DNA from: Acidobacteriota bacterium
Lineage (GTDB): Bacteria > Acidobacteriota > Vicinamibacteria > Vicinamibacterales > 2-12-FULL-66-21
DNA length: 6,975 nucleotides
Direction: 5' to 3'
NCBI GenBank assembly: GCA_013817065.1
Contig: JACDDJ010000239.1
Span: 1 to 6,975 of the forward strand
Position 1 is the stretch's first letter; each line of letters begins with the position of its first letter. The notes beneath the pieces were generated by a model. That model ran no database searches. It was not told the origin of the DNA and worked only from the letters and a program-made list of their open reading frames with translations. The translations under genes were made by a program, and so were the position numbers. Positions 5,260-6,975 of the stretch are shown in pieces.

Positions 5260-6492
5260 TCAGAGAGCCTCGGCCCCTACGTCGGCGCCCGCCATGACGA
5301 CAATCAGGGGCCGAAGCGTGTGAAGCACCTCGATCGTGGCCTTTTGTGCCGCGAGGACGTCGGGCAGCCGGCGATACGCATGCGGGCTTTCGTCGAGGCC
5401 GCCGCCACGAAGGACAACGCCTTTCTCGCGCACCCAGGCGTGCATCATCTTCGGGGAGACCGCACCCGGTTTCAGGATCTTTCCTGTCTTCCAATTCCGT
5501 TTCCCTGCGGCTTCCGTGCGGGACATGACGCGACCGGCGCCGTGGACGGTCGAGAACATCGCACCGCGGAGCAGTTCCTTCGTTTCGTCCGACGCGTTCT
5601 GCACGCCCTGCACGATCACCGCATCGTCGCCCATCGACCCGCCGATGAAGCCTTTCTGACCGGGGAACGCCGGCGTGGCGCCCTTGCGGACGACGACGAG
5701 CTGACGGCCGTCGTGTTGCTCGCGCCATGCGAAGTTGTGGTGATTGTGAACGAGCTCCTGCTCGGTCCCGCCCAGGATCGACACGACCTTGCGGGCGACC
5801 CACTCACGGCCTGCATACGCGTATTCGCCGGCGAGCGACATCAGCGCCCAGTAATCCTGGCCCATCGGCCTGTCCAGCGGGAGCAGGACTTCGCGTTCAG
5901 GCGCGCGGCCACCCCACTTGCCGCCTTGCGAGATCGCGAGAAAGCCGGAGGCGACGGTGTGACCGAAGCCACGGCTGCCAAAGTGAACGCCGACCCAGAT
6001 CGCACCGGCCTCGTCGGCGAAGACGTCCACGTAGTGATTGCCACTGCCGACCGTGCCGAGTTGTGCGCGCGCCTTGCTTCGAAGACCATCGCGAGCCGAT
6101 GCCGGCACGGCATCCCAGGCCGGACTTTTGAACAACGAATGATCGACCGGCGCATCGTCGGCAAGATTTCGCCTGCCCATGCCGAAGGAGACCGCGGCCT
6201 GGATCTCGTCGGCGAGTACGGGCAAGTCTTCGCCGAGAGCTGGTGTGTACTTCAGGTCGGTTCGTATCGCGGCGTTGCCGCAGGCAATGTCGAAGCCGAC
6301 GCCGACGACCGACACCTGCTCGTCGTACGCGGCAACACCGCCGATTGGCATTACGTAGCCAAGATGGCCATCGGCCATCAAGGCAGCGCGCTCGGCGCGG
6401 CTCGCAACGTCGTGGAGCTGAGCAATCGTCTTCGGCTCGTGCTCTCCAAAGATGACCACGGATTTCACGGATGGCTCGGATCTCACGGACAC
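5260..6492 (-). CDS. rtcB: RtcB RNA-splicing / RNA repair ligase
   Basis: RtcB joins RNA ends bearing a 3'-phosphate or 2',3'-cyclic phosphate to a 5'-OH. It uses GTP and Mn2+ through a histidine-GMP intermediate, in the cytosol. The 410-residue product has the full family signature: D68 and C71 in GFDIACGNAAI (metal), GTVGSGNHYVDV with H153, VHFGSRGFGH with H170, HNHHNFAW at 249-256, and HGAGRVMSR with H317, the guanylylated histidine. The C-terminal LRPLIVVMAG is typical. The GTG start at 6492 is backed by AGGAGAGGG 4 nt upstream. Residues 2-13 (SVRSEPSVKSVV) come from a 9-bp tandem repeat and are probably not part of the ancestral fold, which starts at VVIFGEHEP. No archease, rtcA or rtcR neighbour is visible. 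A broken PDZ gene follows in the same frame; transcription is away from the S9 peptidase. Confidence 0.96.
   Translation of the reverse strand: MSVRSEPSVKSVVIFGEHEPKTIAQLHDVASRAERAALMADGHLGYVMPIGGVAAYDEQVSVVGVGFDIACGNAAIRTDLKYTPALGEDLPVLADEIQAAVSFGMGRRNLADDAPVDHSLFKSPAWDAVPASARDGLRSKARAQLGTVGSGNHYVDVFADEAGAIWVGVHFGSRGFGHTVASGFLAISQGGKWGGRAPEREVLLPLDRPMGQDYWALMSLAGEYAYAGREWVARKVVSILGGTEQELVHNHHNFAWREQHDGRQLVVVRKGATPAFPGQKGFIGGSMGDDAVIVQGVQNASDETKELLRGAMFSTVHGAGRVMSRTEAAGKRNWKTGKILKPGAVSPKMMHAWVREKGVVLRGGGLDESPHAYRRLPDVLAAQKATIEVLHTLRPLIVVMAGADVGAEAL
6457..6492. repeat. Degenerate 9-bp tandem repeat (four units) forming the rtcB N-terminus
   Basis: On the plus strand the units are cacggattt, cacggatgg, ctcggatct and cacggacac, starting at 6457, 6466, 6475 and 6484, an exact 9-bp period. 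Because 9 is a multiple of 3, the minus-strand reading gives a three-residue repeat: SVR, SEP, SVK, SVV. The same word, cacgga, dominates the inverted-repeat arms before moaA, so this looks like a genome-wide repeat word rather than a feature of rtcB. Confidence 0.75.
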
Positions 6493-6496
6493 GACG

Positions 6497-6505
6497 CCCT
6501 CTCCT
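6497..6505 (-). promoter_or_regulatory. Ribosome binding site fixing the GTG start of rtcB
   Basis: AGGAGAGGG reads on the minus strand at 6505-6497, 4 nt before GTG 6492 (8 nt from the AGGAG part). Codons 3, 9 and 12 are also GTG, but they lie 10 nt or more from the nearest end of this site. The first GTG is therefore the best start, even though it adds the repeat-encoded residues. Confidence 0.7.
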
Positions 6506-6538
6506 GATGCACACGGCCTGCCGGGTGGGCCTTCGGTT

Positions 6539-6544
6539 TACAAT
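6539..6544 (+). promoter_or_regulatory. -10 box of a leaderless S9 peptidase transcript
   Basis: TACAAT (one mismatch to TATAAT) ends 8 bp before the ATG at 6553. The predicted transcription start is near 6551, two bases ahead of the start codon, and there is no Shine-Dalgarno sequence. This layout marks a leaderless mRNA. No good -35 hexamer is visible in the GC-rich 6511-6530. Confidence 0.55.
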
Positions 6545-6552
6545 GCGCGGTC

Positions 6553-6975
6553 ATGACGAGCTTTCGGATCCTTCCGTTCCTGCTGGTCGGGGTCGCGCCT
6601 GGGCTGCTGCCGGCTGGCGTCTTCGCCCAAGCCACGATCCCCGATTATCAGCGCAGCATGGGTCTTCGCGAGAGATACGCCGATCTCGTGACCGGAACAG
6701 CTGACGCGCCGCGCTGGATCGAGCAGACCAACCGCCTCTACTACCGTCGGACGGTCAAGGGCGGTCACGAGTGGATGCTCGTGGACGGAACAACGCAAGC
6801 CAAGTCGCCCGCATTCGACCACGAGAAGCTGGCCGCTGCGATTTCGACCGCGGCGTCGCGGAAGGCAACCGCCGTCAGCCTCCCCTTCACGAACTTCACG
6901 TTCGTCGATAACGGCCGCGCGATCGAGTTCACGCTGACCGGGGCCCCTGGATCTGGAGGTGGTGCTGCCGCGCCC
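6553..6975 (+). CDS. Exported S9 family (DPP-IV-like) peptidase, N-terminal part only
   Basis: The reading frame is open from ATG 6553 to the window end (141 codons, no stop), so the C-terminus lies outside. It starts with a signal peptide, MTSFRILPFLLVGVAP followed by GLLPAGVFAQA, cut near residue 25, so the protein is exported. The next part, DYQRSMGLRERY, PRWIEQTNRLYYRRTVKGG, EWMLVD and PAFDHEKLAAAIS, then SLPFTNFTFVDNGRAIEF, matches from memory the start of the beta-propeller (DPPIV_N) of acidobacterial-type prolyl oligopeptidase-family enzymes. The catalytic Ser-Asp-His domain, which would prove activity, is not in the window. A Gly/Ala/Pro-rich linker starts near residue 130. The gene is divergent from rtcB with a 60-bp spacer. 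It could instead be another propeller protein of this superfamily, but S9 is the best call. Confidence 0.8.
   Translation, partial: MTSFRILPFLLVGVAPGLLPAGVFAQATIPDYQRSMGLRERYADLVTGTADAPRWIEQTNRLYYRRTVKGGHEWMLVDGTTQAKSPAFDHEKLAAAISTAASRKATAVSLPFTNFTFVDNGRAIEFTLTGAPGSGGGAAAP

Noticed and set aside
3992..6492. A functional link between moaA and rtcB
   Set aside because: They are convergent, separated by a decayed gene, and act in unrelated pathways; adjacency alone does not support a system.
4579..6507. A 642-codon plus-strand open frame over moaA, the gap and the rtcB region
   Set aside because: It is out of frame with moaA and antisense to rtcB, which is unmistakable. The length reflects high GC and few stops.

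Overview
The window is GC-rich, tightly packed bacterial chromosomal DNA. It carries four complete protein genes in a plus/minus mosaic, one further complete gene at the left, a gene entering the right edge, and one decayed gene fragment. Several things point to an Acidobacteriota-like (perhaps Vicinamibacteria-like) soil or sediment bacterium: two secreted peptidase-type proteins, the style of the S9 peptidase N-terminus, near-leaderless promoter layouts, and short 'cacgga'-type repeat words in spacers. This placement is an inference from sequence style; there is no rRNA or other phylogenetic marker. I see no phage, transposase, CRISPR, toxin or defence genes, and no candidate for a wholly new multi-gene system.

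Layout. Bases 1-185 hold no gene I can support. They contain two hairpins that may belong to an unidentified structured RNA running off the left edge, then a perfect 15-bp tandem duplication. Bases 186-1799 (minus) encode an exported M20D/AbgB-like amidohydrolase in which the usual metal-binding Cys is replaced by Glu. A 56-bp spacer separates it from a divergent two-gene unit on the plus strand. That unit is a polysaccharide deacetylase (1856-3013) with a long insertion between its metal-binding motifs, coupled by a 4-bp GTGA overlap to a class I SAM methyltransferase (3010-3729). Both are plausible glycan-modifying enzymes.

Bases 3730-3991 form a 262-bp spacer filled by a nested imperfect inverted repeat. 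Its outer arms match at 40 of 45 positions. Directly after it, a TGn-extended -10 box lies only a few bases ahead of moaA (3992-5008, plus), the GTP 3',8-cyclase of molybdenum cofactor synthesis. The stop codon of moaA overlaps, within CTAG, the stop of a minus-strand remnant at 5005-5259. Conceptual translation of that remnant gives a C-terminal HtrA/DegP-type PDZ domain broken by two opposite frameshifts. It lies directly downstream of, and in frame with, the stop codon of rtcB (5260-6492, minus), the RNA 3'-phosphate/5'-OH ligase. The first 13 codons of rtcB are built from a degenerate 9-bp tandem repeat of the same 'cacgga' word family seen before moaA. A 60-bp divergent spacer with a strong TACAAT box then leads to a leaderless-looking, exported S9 (DPP-IV-like) peptidase that is cut by the right edge.

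The genes do not form one pathway. Only the deacetylase/methyltransferase pair shows clear operon structure. moaA and rtcB stand alone here, without other moa/mog/moe genes, archease or rtcA/rtcR. The most unusual items are the decayed PDZ fragment (with a palindrome exactly at one frameshift), the nested inverted repeat before moaA, the repeat-derived start of rtcB, and the Cys-to-Glu change in the M20 enzyme.
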